DNA of 64,000 nt. Origin: Nereocystis luetkeana (lineage: Eukaryota; Sar; Phaeophyceae; Laminariales; Laminariaceae). The stretch lies in the NCBI GenBank assembly GCA_031213475.1, contig JARUPZ010000024.1, positions 2,763,403-2,827,402 of the forward strand, given 5' to 3'. Below the pieces are notes generated by a model. That model saw nothing but the letters and a program-made list of their open reading frames with translations, was not told the DNA's origin and ran no database searches. Numbering within the stretch: the stretch's first letter is position 1; each line of letters starts with the position of its first letter. The position numbers were made by a program, and so were the translations under genes. Shown in pieces: positions 11,601 to 20,880 of this stretch.

Positions 11601-14600
11601 CAGTGCGTACAGCAGCCGATCGCCCGAAAATGACAGTGCCGGCATGTACCAACAGTACAACAGACGGGGGGGGGGGGGGGGTACTCATTTGTTGCTTGCC
11701 TTAGTCGTTTGACCATTGACCACGCATCCCTTTCGAGACGGAGCACAGGGGGGGGGGTGAACACCGGGTCGCGACGTGAGGGCCGCAACCTGGTGCCACG
11801 ATCGGGACGCAGCAGCACTCAGCATCTCTGCCGAACTACCGGTACGAACATCACCTGTAGTCTGGGGGAAAAACACAAGGGAATCCATCCGAACTCCGAA
11901 GGTTGGTTGACAAGACCAGCAGGCCCTTTTCCGCGGGTCGTAGATATGTACGAATACCTAATAGTGCAAAGCCCCAGCTGAGCTCTAGCGCCTGAGGAAC
12001 GCCGTAGGCGGGTTAAGGCACGTGGCATGCAGAGCGCCGCAGCCATTTTTTTTTCTTGTGCGAGGCACGCCTTAAGGCAGTTTGCCTTCTACAAATGCCT
12101 CTTTATGCCTTGATCGTTTTAGTAGTGCAGTTCCGTTTGGGAAACAAGCTACCCTGTATTTGAGTGGTTTGTCCCCAACACGGGACAACAATCTCGGAAG
12201 GGTTGAATACCTTTTATATCTGGATAAGGCAAACGCTCTTACAACAAAATGCCTCAGACGTGCCTCACTGCCTTTTCCTCCCAGAAATGCGGTTCGAACT
12301 CCAACATTCCATGCGTTCGAATAGGCATGGCGTGGCATTTTCACGGCAAGCCTGAGGCATTTTGCAAGGCAGTTGCATCGAACCAAATAAGGCATTCAAC
12401 GCATGAAACGTTGCTCGAGTCAATTCTCGCGATACGTCGTGCCCTTAATGCCCGTGCTCGGCTTGGTGCCGCCCCCAGCGAGCTCGCTCCGGGCAACCGG
12501 TTCAACATACGTCTAAGTTTGATGGTTCGAGGCTGACTTGAGAGGACGCGAGGACATTATGATTAAAAAAAAAAAAAAATGGGAATCCCGTGACTCGATT
12601 TTCAACGTAAACCTTCGAAAAATGAAACTCGCCTCTTGGGTACAACACCCCTCCCCAAGAGCCCCCCGGCCTTAACCCTTTACTACTGCAGTCCCGATCT
12701 GGGACAAATCACTCTATTTCCAAGTGCTTTGTCCCCAAAGCGGGACTACAGTACTAAAGGGGTTAATTAAGCAGGAACGAGCAAGCTGGCAACCAGTGGT
12801 ACTGCTCGTAGGTGCCGGTATAGTGTGCGTATATATTCGTGGACCAATTAAAAAAAAAAAAACGGAATGCAAAAAATATGGCACCGAAGGAGGGGCTCGA
12901 ACCCTCGACCACAAGATTAAGAGTCTTGCGCTCTACCGACTGAGCTACTCCGGCTTCATGTACCGACGGCGTGCATTTTGGACTACAGTAATCTGACGAT
13001 CAGACGTATGCATCTACCAGGTACCCCGCAAGCCATGTCTGCCTGGTCGGTGAAAACCCGACGTGCTTCGTCCCGATATTTTGCAAGGCTGTTTCCTGTG
13101 CGGTTCGATCTTCGAGCTTAAGATTTTGACCCGATCGGATTTTCAGATGTGAATTTGGCATATCGAAACAGTGTTCCTTTGCGGAAAAATCAGATTAATT
13201 GTGCGCGCAGAGATTGGAGCAAATGCCGAGATCAACTGCTGTTGTTGTGGTCTGGCGCCGCGAAGAGACGCGCTGGGCGCGCTGCACTGCGCGTAGGGCC
13301 CAAGCGTCCGAGCCAAGGCTGACTGTCTCTGGTCTGGCGGCGAAGAGACTTGGCGAGTGAGCTAGAGTAACCTGTCTTGGTATTATGGGTTTCACAATGT
13401 GGCTGACTGCTGCCGCTGCTGCTGTACAGCGTGTAGTCTACGAGTACGTATCCATGGGGAGGTGCGCGCCGAGCGCGCTGCTCTTGGTCTCTAGGCCCGA
13501 GCCCGCGCCAGCCGACTGTAGTCTGGCCACGGAGAGACGCGCCCGCCCGCCGGCCGCGCGTCGGGCGCGAAGCAACGTCGCCATACAGCTGTCACCATCC
13601 AGCTCATCGATCGTTCTGTTGCTGTTGTCGTGGATAACATCGAATTTAGAGAGCATGCCGTTCTTCGGTTTGTAAATCCGATGACATCGGATACCCAAAT
13701 CGAAAAAAAATCCGGTTGGATTTTGCATATTCGGACTGCATAAGCAGGGGCATTATTTTTTTAGATGAAAAAAAATACAAATCTGAAGCTTAAAATCGAA
13801 TCGCATAGGAAACAGCCTAAGGATGCGAGGGTCTATGGTCATGCGACTACGGCCATGGATGGCATGAGTATAGTGCCTGAGGCAAGCCGTAGGCGGGTCA
13901 AACCTTTTAGAGCTGCAGTCTCATTTTGGGGACAGACCACCCGAATTTCAGGTAGTTTGTCCCCAAAACGGGACTGCAGCTCTACAAGCGTAGAGGGCGC
14001 CAGTCACAAAAAAATGACGGATCGGGAAGGTAATTGTATTTGTATGCACCTGTAATGTCATGTTTGGGTGAGGAAAACGCCTTCGAAACACCCTCGAGAC
14101 GTGCCTTACTATAATACCTTTCTCTCCCTAGAATGCGGTTCGTACTCTAGACAGTATGTGTTCGTACATTCACTATTAATACATGACATGCACTATTAAT
14201 GCATGGCAGTTTAGCGGCAAGTCTAAGGCAGGTTGTAAGACGTCTGTCTGCCTTGATCCAAATAAGGCACGCAAAGGAACTCGAGGCAATTTTTGCCTCA
14301 CATCACAATTCGATGCGAGTCGACGAGGGAAGAAAAGGCTGATAAAAATGAAGGCACGTACCGTAGCGGGAAGGGGGTAGAAGAGCCTGCTATGTGACCC
14401 CGGATCTGAGTTATCAGCCTTACTGCCCCTTTTCAGGAGCACGTACGTTGCCGTGTGCAAGTAAAGGCGCGTAAGGCACAAGAAATAGCGCCTAAGGGGA
14501 AGCCTTCGCCGGGAAGGGCCCCAAGGCATTATTTGAGGCATACCTGGTACAGCATTACATATATACACAGCAGTACAGCAGTACACTCGTGTAAAAAGGA

Positions 14601-15489
14601 ATAACAGCACATCTGTCAAACCGTTTCAGAACTGCGCGGCTGTACGATAAGCAAACAAATACGTATCCAGGGCAATCTTCAAGTAATTTGTCACCAAAAA
14701 CGGAAGTCGTGAAAAGTGTCCTGCTGTACGTACAGCAAGCTATATTATGTTGTACCAGTATATAAGAGCGATGACGGCGCGGGTGGCGCAGCATCTAACG
14801 CGAGTCGGCGCGCGCGGATAAACCACCGGGTCTGGCCCGTAAAATAATCCACGTTATGTTGTGTTGCAATCTTGTACTCCGGACGTCTCCAAGAGTGAAG
14901 ATTGATACCCGGGACCGTTCACCACCAGCGTCTACAGGCCCCGAGGAACACGAGTCTTGCACCCCCCCCCAAGACCCCTCCCTTCTCCCTCTCCGCCTCT
15001 GTCTGTGCCTCTTGTCTGTGTGTGTGCGAATAATGCTCGCTTGTCAAAAGGAATGATGATATCGCCGCTTGCCGCTCGAGAATCGAGAATTGACGGGATC
15101 GGTTGTGAGATTTGATCTCGAAGGCTGATGATGCAATTTGTCAAAAGGTCGTCTGTTTTTCGTATCCAGTACAATTGACATTGATTGCATTGACTAAGCT
15201 TTTCGTTTGCGATGTATGCTCTCCTGCCTCTGCCTCGCAGGTTGTGGCCACAGAGCTGGCACCTCTCTAACCGCGGGTGAAGGTTCACGGACACTGGGTG
15301 GTGAGCTGGATGACGATGCGTTGTGTTACATTTAGAAAGAACGGTTTATAATTGCGGAAAACACACACGCAACGGGAGAAAATGTGTCACAGGACGGGTG
15401 GGGACACCTACCTTGAAGGCTGTGTTTCCGGCCGCCTTCTCCTGAGCAGCTTTCGCCTTCTTGTCCTGCGGCACTGAAGTCTTCGGCAT
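8645..15489 (-). CDS. Small TPR protein with carboxylate-clamp residues (STI1/HOP-like co-chaperone domain)
   Basis: Four exons join in phase 0: 15412-15489, 10018-10146, 9376-9453 and 8645-8854, giving about 164 aa from ATG at 15489 to TGA at 8645. Three TPR units are readable: EKAAGNTAFK|AGNPTEALRR, DDHLLHSNRSMALGKLGRW, and SPAFVKGYFRLAKAQLEQ|GK followed by DGAVRTCDRGLA. The K-x3-N pair in helix 1, the N of SNRS, and the K and R of KGYFR match the two-carboxylate clamp that binds the EEVD tails of Hsp70 and Hsp90 in HOP, CHIP and similar proteins. The protein would be a cytosolic co-chaperone or adaptor. It is much shorter than full STI1. The last 40 residues after KELQLLAGKG look less conserved, so a further splice there is possible. 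Intron 1 is about 5.26 kb; the others are 0.5-0.6 kb. Donors are GTAGGT, GTGCGA and GTGGGA; acceptors are TTAG, TCAG and TCAG. Confidence 0.85.
8873..9008. repeat. 68-bp direct tandem duplication
   Basis: Copies begin at 8873 and 8941 (AACAAATTAAGTATACC...) and are essentially identical, implying a recent event. They sit in the third intron of the TPR gene, just upstream of the acceptor for exon 4. Confidence 0.9.
9045..9175 (+). mobile_element. LINE 3'-end fragment (same family as 6430-7308)
   Basis: Matches the last 130 bases of the LINE relic, including GAGCGCCCA and the AAAGGGATGAGCGGTCAATG region, and runs into C-rich DNA at 9170. Confidence 0.65.
9790..10010. repeat. (CCAA/CCCA)n tetranucleotide repeat
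   Basis: Degenerate ACCCACCC and CCAACCAACC tetramers fill the TPR intron beside exon 2. They are non-coding. Confidence 0.85.
10160..10900 (+). repeat. G-rich imperfect minisatellite
   Basis: GGGGT, GGGTGG and GGGGTAGCGGGGTCG repeats (the last at 10660-10720) form a strongly strand-asymmetric tract. It gives the polypyrimidine stretch ahead of TPR exon 2 on the minus strand. No gene. Confidence 0.8.
11470..11525 (+). repeat. (CAG)n microsatellite
   Basis: AGCAGCAGCAGC units, with a second short block, lie inside the long TPR intron. There is no supporting coding context. Confidence 0.9.
11668..11770 (-). mobile_element. LINE 3'-end fragment with poly-C terminus, inverted
   Basis: Starts with a poly-G run followed by GTACTCATTTGTTGCTTGCC, the reverse complement of the LINE end at 7240-7308. 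Confidence 0.75.
11984..12440. mobile_element. GCCTTA-rich repeat element, copy 1
   Basis: The segment carries many GCCTTA/TAAGGC words. It shares blocks with 13865-14540: GCCGTAGGCGGGT near the start, AGAATGCGGTTCG in the middle, and AATAAGGCA near the end. It resembles a non-autonomous DNA element with subterminal repeats. Its ends are not resolved. Confidence 0.5.
12672..12766. mobile_element. Hairpin MITE family D, about 95 bp, TTAA edges
   Basis: The left arm has CCCTTT...GCAGTCCCG...GGGACAAA and the right arm is its complement, around a short AT-rich centre. Better copies lie at 16858-16955, 56457-56554, 57102-57196 and 60865-60961. Variants or halves lie at 12110-12220, 13897-13987, 16525-16580, 24901-24992, 56385-56432 and 61262-61320. 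Several copies are bounded by TTAA on one or both sides, the target of piggyBac-type elements. Confidence 0.8.
12882..12954 (-). tRNA. trnK-CUU: tRNA-Lys (CTT anticodon)
   Basis: A complete 73-nt cloverleaf on the minus strand. The acceptor GCCGGAG pairs with CTTCGGT using two G-U pairs. The A box TAGCTCAGTCGG is perfect. The anticodon stem CAAGA/TCTTG encloses loop CTCTTAA with anticodon CTT. The T arm GAGGG-TTCGAGC-CCCTC contains a good B box. The discriminator is G, and CCA happens to be present in the genome at 12881-12879. A short T run (12850s read from minus) could act as Pol III terminator. The gene lies inside the 5.3-kb first intron of the TPR gene, in the same orientation. Confidence 0.95.
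13087..13817. mobile_element. Non-autonomous DNA transposon, family E, with GGCTGTTTCCT inverted ends
   Basis: The 731-bp element is bounded by GGCTGTTTCCT at 13087 and its complement at 13817. Similar subterminal sequence (GGTTCGAT...AAGATTTTGACCCGATC) lies inside both ends. Its core is shared at high similarity with three copies at 39.3-41.3 kb and a terminal fragment at 36019-36110. No transposase frame is present. Confidence 0.75.
13865..14540. mobile_element. GCCTTA-rich repeat element, copy 2, carrying a family D hairpin
   Basis: Shares blocks with 11984-12440. A family D hairpin (13897-13987) is nested near its left side. The segment 14270-14410, ending CCCCGGATCTGAGTTA, also recurs inverted in the insert at 35121-35362. 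Confidence 0.5.
14600..15411. other. 5' part of TPR intron 1, nothing else recognised
   Basis: Mixed sequence with a C-rich patch at 14960. A minus-strand frame with CxxC pairs (14932-15294) is not supported by splice signals or similarity that I can see. Confidence 0.5.
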
Positions 15490-16676
15490 TGTTGTTACCA
15501 TTGCCGGCACACAGCACTATGGCAGGAAAGAAGAGCAGAGGGGATATATATAGAGGTATCCTCTCATCATCTGCCACACCGTTCTTGCGTGCACAGGGTT
15601 TCATGTATATGTTGAAGGCTTTCTGGTTTTTGACGGTTTCATTAAATTCAAACGATCGTGCATGACCGACGAAACAATGCAGACAGGACAGGAGATGTTT
15701 CAGATACACATGCTCCGGGAAGGCGAGAGGGGAGGAGAGGAAAGCTCCAGGTACTTGGGTGAAATATCTGCGGTGTTGTGTCTTCGTAGTATAGTCTGCG
15801 ACATGTTTGAAGCTTGAGCGAGGGTGGCCTGAGTAACAGAATGACGGCTCGTCTCTCGTAAGTCTCTGCATATATATACTGCTGTGTGTGCATCCTGCGG
15901 CTGCCTAGAGAGCGACGTGGAAGCCAGCTTCGAATCTCTACCTTGCTGTCACCGTTGTATTAAGTTGGCTGCGGCGCTCTGTGCAGGCTAATAAACAAAA
16001 TACAAACCTCATTCTACTCGTAGGGCTGCCTGGGACGGAGACTGTGGGTGGGCGCGCTTGGACTCTGCATCTGCCTGAACTCGAACTGTACGTCGATACC
16101 CTTGCAAGCGCTCATACATACTTGGACATGTCCCACAGATACCCCCATCCGAGGGCAAGGAACAGGAGAGCGAGCTTCCCTGCTGTACGTAAAGTAACCC
16201 GTTGTCTGGGAAGTCCGTCCAGCGCAAAGTTCCACTCAGCAGTACGTACTAAGCAGAGGACCAATACAAAGGTGCAGAAGTACCTGGTACACCGCCAGCA
16301 AATAACGGGCGGATAATGTAGAGAACGGTGACCGGACTCGCAGGTGGCGTTCGCTCGTACGCACTGCCCCTCTCGACCAAATGTTGGCTTTGGCACCCAA
16401 CCCTGTATGCACGCATATTTCTCAATCGCAAGTATCCGATGAGAGTCCGTACAAACACCGTTTCCACATTCTGTGGCATTGCCCCCAAGCTGTACTCGTA
16501 CAGCTGTTGTCTTTCGAAGGTGCTTGACCGCTTTAGCAATGCAATCCCGTTTTGGGGACAAATTACTTGGAACTAGAGTCAAATATACGTTTCTGCACAG
16601 TGCAGTACCTGCACTATTAATAGAAGGGTTAATACATAGGAGGCCGGTCTATTACGGCGCATCAAGGCCTATTTTG
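15490..16676. other. Upstream region between divergent genes
   Basis: Sequence between the minus-strand TPR start (15489) and the hAT MITE at 16677; the plus-strand gene starts at 17156. It should contain at least one promoter, but I see no convincing core motif. It holds a half hairpin of family D at 16525-16580. Confidence 0.4.
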
Positions 16677-16846
16677 CAGGGTTGTTCGCGGGTCGGGTCA
16701 AACCTCGCAGGTCGAGTCGGGTCGAGTTGGGCAAGGGTGACACGACCCGACCCGTTAGAGTTGAAAACCTACCGACCCGATCCGTAAGCTAGGAAAAAAA
16801 TCTTGTTTGACCCGCGAGTCGGGTCACGGCCGGTGGAGAAACCCTG
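16677..16846. mobile_element. hAT-type MITE, 170 bp, with perfect 8-bp target duplication
   Basis: Begins CAGGGTT and ends AACCCTG. It is flanked on both sides by the identical octamer CTATTTTG (16669-16676 and 16847-16854). The interior is rich in CGGGTC/GACCCG subterminal repeats. CAGGG ends, 8-bp duplications and subterminal repeats are the hallmarks of hAT elements. A family D hairpin begins only four bases after the right duplication. Confidence 0.88.
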
Positions 16847-16857
16847 CTATTTTGGCG

Positions 16858-16955
16858 TTAACCCTTTTAGAACCGCAGTCCCGTTTTTGGGGACAAACCA
16901 TTCAAATTCCGAGTAGTTCGTCCCCAAAACGGAACTGCGGTTCTAAAGGGGTTAA
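16858..16955. mobile_element. Hairpin MITE family D, TTAA on both sides
   Basis: One of the cleanest copies. TTAA at 16858-16861 and at 16952-16955 bracket near-perfect arms (TTTTAGAACCGCAGTCCCG and complement). Confidence 0.85.
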
Positions 16956-17155
16956 TATACGCGGGAGGTGACCAGTCAACGGGTCAAACCGCGGTCTCCT
17001 GGCGTATTTGTTGTCCTTCGTTCTGAGTCTCTATATCGTACGAGGGCTCAATTCAAGCTTCATATACGCGTGCAAAACGTATGAGCACGCCTGTACATTT
17101 TGACGTCGTTTTCCTGACCTATCGCTCCAATATATTGCCGCAGTGTTTTTCAAGA

Positions 17156-19591
17156 ATGACTGCCACAGCCGCCCCTGGCAACGTGTGTGGCCCGCGCGCA
17201 ACACCTCGCCAGGAAGCCACACCAACACCCATACTGACGCCGACAGCTCAATCATGGAACAGCAGCATGCCTCGACTGTCGGACATCGTGTCGGGGTGGC
17301 AGAATGCGGGCGACAGTGTTCCCGAAGAAGGCAGCGGCGAGGATAGCATAGCCCCGCACCGGAGAAAGGTTGTGCGAACGCTTGCCGCGGCGGCAGGACC
17401 CCACCCTTACCTCGACCGGTTCGCGAGCGGAATGCACAGGCCGCTGGAAGGTGGGTGCACAAAAATCTATGACAGATTTGGGCTTGGGCCACGGGAAAAG
17501 GCTGTCAGGATTGCATGGCATGGCACGAGCATGAGTACGTGTACGTACTGGACTACAAGCTTTAGTTCCCTCACAAGAAGCACCGCTTTTTTTCTGTATG
17601 ATCTGACTAGGAGCGTAAAGAAAAATGCAACGTTAACATCCGTCATCGGGGGTAGTGGTAATGTTGGGTGCAACGCCCCTTTAGCCTGCGCACCCCGGGG
17701 TAGCGCTGTCCGTCGGCATATTTCACTGCACCATGCTTCAGAAGCCGACTGAACGGACCCGGGTGAAAGGTACGGCTGGAAGATCGCCGTGCCTCCCTCA
17801 CGCCTGGGCTCGAAGAAAGTACGCGAGGTAGATACGAGAACGGCGTAAGATTTGGCGTCGTTACTTCCTGTACTGTGATCGTCAAAATACAACAGACTGT
17901 TTACTGCTTTACCTACTATGTCAAGATGGGTAACTCTCGACGGGATAAATATGCAGCACGATGAACAAGTACGAAATTTTTCAGAGTCCACATTTTCACC
18001 GGGTAGTATTTCGAGCCCAAATCACCCTCCTTTTTCGATTATAACTCCTTCCTTCGTTCTGTCGCTTACATATGCACCTGCTGACACGCAACCCTCCCCA
18101 CTCACCCGCGGTCCAGGTGACGACTCGAGCTGGCGCATGGCCTCCATCCAACCGGTGCCCATCCCCGACCTCAGCCACACGGGAATCCGTACCAAATTTT
18201 CGCCGGGAGCCGGAAACGGTTTCACCCCCGACGGCAACATGACTTCGACATTTCGCACCAGCATCCACGAGACCATGTGTGGCCTCCCCGGCGAGTCCCT
18301 CGGAGACTCCCGCGACATGAGGACCAGGGACTACGCGCGCGCGATTCGAAACCACAAGGTTGATCCGTGTGGCGGCCCCCTACTTCACGCCCACATGTCA
18401 AGCCTCGAGCTGGGGCTAGCTCCAGGTGCCGGCACGGCAGCCTCGACGATGGCGTCGACGACGTCGCACGAGGGGGCATCGATACGGCGCAGCGCTTTGC
18501 TGGGAGACTTTCGCGGCAGGCTAAGTCCACCGTCTTCTCCGCCGTCAAACAGACGGGCTCTCGTCAGTTGTGGCAGTGGCCGTGCCGGAGTCGATGTTGG
18601 CAATAGTAGCGGCGGTGGCGGTGGCGTCGCCCCGATAGATACCCGCCAAGCTTTGCTGCTGCGGGAGTTCAGGGGCGTGAGGCTAGCGTCGGCGGTGGTA
18701 GCCTCCGTTGGTACGGACCGCGAAGGCGGCGATCCCAGATTCGGGTGCACCAAAAGTGGAGTAATGCCACCTAGAACGGTAAAAACACCCGCGGTGAGCG
18801 CGTCGATTTCTGGCTGCAGAGGGGGGCGGGCACGGAACGAGGGCGGAGCGGATCCAGATCTGGACGCGTCGCGACAGCGAGGTGTACTTGAGGTTGTCAG
18901 GAGTGGGACGCCATCTAACGCAGAGAAGCAGCGAACACGCGCCGGGGTAGATGCAGACGGGCGAGGGGTGGTGAGCTCTCTTCAGGAATATGAAGGGCCG
19001 GAATCCGAGGCAGGCGTTGCCATCGCGAAGAGTTTAGGGGACGGGGAGGCGTCGTTCGATGGAGACGAGGCGTGGCAACAAGAACGTGGAAGAGGAAGCA
19101 GAAGGAGGGGGAGGAGAGGGAGGGGGGGGGGAATGCCACAAGCGTCCGACAGTTTCGAGGGGGGGAGAGGGCGCCGCCCGAGCGAGGGCCGGGCTCTTCA
19201 AGCGTCGGCTTCTTCTCCTTCGCTTGCGCGTCGAAGGTCCTTGGGCAAGCGGTCCGCCCGGTCTACCCGTCTCAAGAAACCTTTCTCGTCCGACAGCCTG
19301 TTCGCATGCCTATTGGACGTGCACTACGGCAACACCCGTGACCTATCACCCGATAAAATGCCCGGGCGAAAATGGAACCTCCAAGACCTGCCGGCCCGTT
19401 TCGCCACGAGCGTGGCCGCCCCCAGGGGTTGGGACGGATTCGCTTCGGAAGACACTGACGGGGACGACGCGGAAGGGACGAACGCGCGGGCGCGACGGGG
19501 GCCGCGATTAATTTCTCAGATCAAAGAAGATCTCGCGGAAGCAGGCGGTGGGGAGGGGGATACCAATCGCACAGAGGAGGATACTACGTAG
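17156..19591 (+). CDS. Uncharacterised 589-aa disordered protein, two exons
   Basis: Exon 1 is 17156-17450 and exon 2 is 18117-19591, with stop TAG. The intron of 666 nt has donor GTGGGT and acceptor GGTCCAG; one base carries over at the donor and the acceptor supplies the other two, so the frame is continuous across 590 codons. The predicted product starts MTATAAPGNV; an in-frame ATG at 17081 is an alternative start. It is low-complexity and probably disordered: Pro/Ser/Thr-rich at the N-terminus, Gly/Arg-rich in the middle (ERGRGSRRRGRRGRGGG), and basic-Ser near residues 470-490. A more ordered patch follows (PFSSDSLFACLLDVHYGN), and the tail is acidic. A short motif recurs twice (SALLGDFRG and ALLLREFRG). 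I recognise no domain. A continuous alternative frame starts at ATG 17918 inside the proposed intron. Confidence 0.65.
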
Positions 19592-20270
19592 TTAGTCTGA
19601 ATTGTAAATAGATATCGGTACGTTCTAGACTAGACCAAAAAATGAAACCAAATCTAAGCATTTGTTTTTACATGAACACGGGGGGAGGCGAGGGACGGGG
19701 AGGGGTGGAAGAATTAGAGCACCCAAGGCGGCGTGCGACGTTAGAACGTTCGTGCCTGCGAGATAACCGCAGCGAAGCCACTATTGAAGCCACTATCTTG
19801 ATATTTATTGTAGAGCCTCGTCTGCTTGTTACCAGGGGAGTTTTAGTTTATTGGTTGGGTCCACGGGGTTTCCAGAGAAGGACATGGCAGAATGATCAAA
19901 GTGGGTTGTGCGAATCGAACACTTGGAGACACGCCCTCCTGTATAGGCAAGAGGCAAGCCGCGTGGGGGCTGCCAGCCCCACTCTATCGTGTTACCTATA
20001 TCGTCCGGTTACCCTCGGTTTTCCCCTAAGCAAGAACAGTGCAGACAGAGACAGGGCTAAAAGATGGGTCAGGCATACAAACCTTAGGCTGTGTCAGACC
20101 ACGGGGACGCACGTAGCAGTGATTGCATGATATCGTCGAGCTTGGGCGTGTTTCAGAGGAAGCTGGGTCCTTGCGCGCTACAAGACGTGGCGCTTGCGTA
20201 CCTGAAACGAAAAATATATATGGCGCTTTAATATGAACATATTTTGGCAGGCGCATGATGCAGCAGCTGT
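19592..20270. other. Intergenic region, nothing recognised
   Basis: Downstream of the 589-aa gene. No gene, and no repeat shared with the rest of the window that I can see. Confidence 0.4.
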
Positions 20271-20274
20271 CATC

Positions 20275-20880
20275 CCATTGTGAAAGATACACGCGCGGGC
20301 CACTGCGCCAGGAAAACACCATCTAACGTGATACGATACGCACCTCAATTCTGTGACATGGTGTCCAATCCGATAATCGAACTCGATTTTGCACAATACA
20401 TGTGCGGGCCACTGAGGCGGGGGTTTCCACCTCATCGTGAAAAGATACACGTACATACGGACTCTGTGACATGTTGTCCAATCCCAGACTCGGGCTCGGG
20501 TATCCACGATACATGCGCGGGTCACTGCGGTAGGAGTTGCCACCACATTGTGAATACTGATACACGCACACCTCAATTCTGTAACATGGTGTCCAATACG
20601 AGAATCGAGCTCGCGTTTCCACGATACATTCGTAGGTCACTGATACCAAAGTCTCCATCCCATCATGAATGATTCGCGCACAAAACTGCAATACTGTATG
20701 GTGTCCAGTCCGAGAATCGACATCGGATTTCCCCGATGTGTGCGCCGGCAACTGGGGCAGGAAGGAGTTCCCATCCCCTCATGAACGATATACGCACCGC
20801 TCGACCCTGTAACATGGTGTCCAATCCGAGAATCGAACTCGGTTTCCACGATACACGTGTGCGCCCGAGGACATGTCTCA
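20275..20880 (-). repeat. Tandem array of about 115-bp units containing tRNA-like sequence
   Basis: GGTGTCCAAT and its variants recur at about 20358, 20473, 20587, 20700 and 20815. On the minus strand the unit at 20815 reads CCGAG-TTCGATT-CTCGG, then ATTGGAC, A and CCA. That is the geometry of a tRNA T arm, acceptor strand, discriminator and CCA. Upstream in some units is an A-box-like TGGCGCAGTGGC (minus strand, about 20300). No unit folds into a full modern cloverleaf and they differ from one another, so these look like decayed Pol III-type units. Confidence 0.65.

Noticed and set aside
14932..15294. Minus-strand 120-codon frame with two CxxC pairs, possible zinc-binding protein
   Set aside because: Lies inside the TPR intron, has no start context, splice partner or recognisable family, and the Cys spacing is not diagnostic.
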